In this document: positions 32,152 through 32,252 of the stretch, piece by piece | Layout of the letters: every line of letters begins with the position of its first letter | Position numbering within the stretch: the stretch's first letter is position 1 | Source: Aeromonas enteropelogenes | GTDB lineage: Bacteria > Pseudomonadota > Gammaproteobacteria > Enterobacterales > Aeromonadaceae | Assembly (NCBI RefSeq): GCF_000819845.1 | Contig: NZ_CDCG01000042.1 | Span: forward strand, 1 to 32,252 | Direction: 5' to 3' | DNA: 32,252 nt | Position numbers and translations under genes: made by a program | The notes under the pieces: generated by a model | Told to the model about the DNA's origin: nothing | Database searches by the model: none | Seen by the model: only the letters and a program-made list of their open reading frames with translations

Positions 32152-32252
32152 GGTCACTCCTTGGTTACGCAGATGGGGCCACCGGGCACTCATTTCCCCC
32201 GGCGGCGAGATCCTGACCCACTCTCTAGTAACACAAACGGCGCACCCAGTGC

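Overview
The window looks like chromosomal DNA of a gammaproteobacterium in the Aeromonadaceae, most likely Aeromonas. This rests on a GC-rich backbone (judged by eye), enterobacterial-type gene pairings (yhcC divergent from gltBD; cysS divergent from ppiB-lpxH), a full feoABC operon and an EmrD-type pump. No database search was possible, so the genus is an inference.

Layout. At 1-1896 (minus) lies most of a LapB/RtxB-type type I secretion ABC transporter, cut by the window edge, preceded by a small frameshifted gene remnant. yhcC (radical SAM, minus) then faces gltB-gltD (glutamate synthase), separated by a long leader with dyads and a stem-loop. The plus strand continues with rhlE (DEAD-box helicase) and a DUF2913-like gene. 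The minus-strand feoA-feoB-feoC iron(II) uptake operon follows, with start and stop codons overlapping and a well-placed FNR-type site in front. On the plus strand come a SUI1/YciH factor, a UPF0016 (MneA-like) manganese exporter behind a clear yybP-ykoY manganese riboswitch, a three-gene membrane operon (DUF2157, DUF4401, GDYXXLXY protein), and three tandem paralogous periplasmic solute-binding proteins with no transporter genes beside them.

The accessory part is 21880-26226. After a gene-free stretch full of palindromes, base composition drops sharply to AT-rich, and two genes follow. The first is a 1232-residue reverse transcriptase fused to a C-terminal nitrilase domain, with the RT aspartates and the nitrilase Glu-Lys-Cys triad all visible. 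The second is a 149-residue protein with one N-terminal membrane segment. This matches the DRT type 1 (UG1-like) class of defence reverse transcriptases and is the most notable system in the window. Its middle ~600 residues carry no domain I recognise.

The backbone resumes with cysS (minus), ppiB, a DUF4269 gene with no ATG start, lpxH, emrD (minus) and a YfcG-like glutathione transferase (minus). Most transcription units end in recognisable intrinsic terminators, listed individually.
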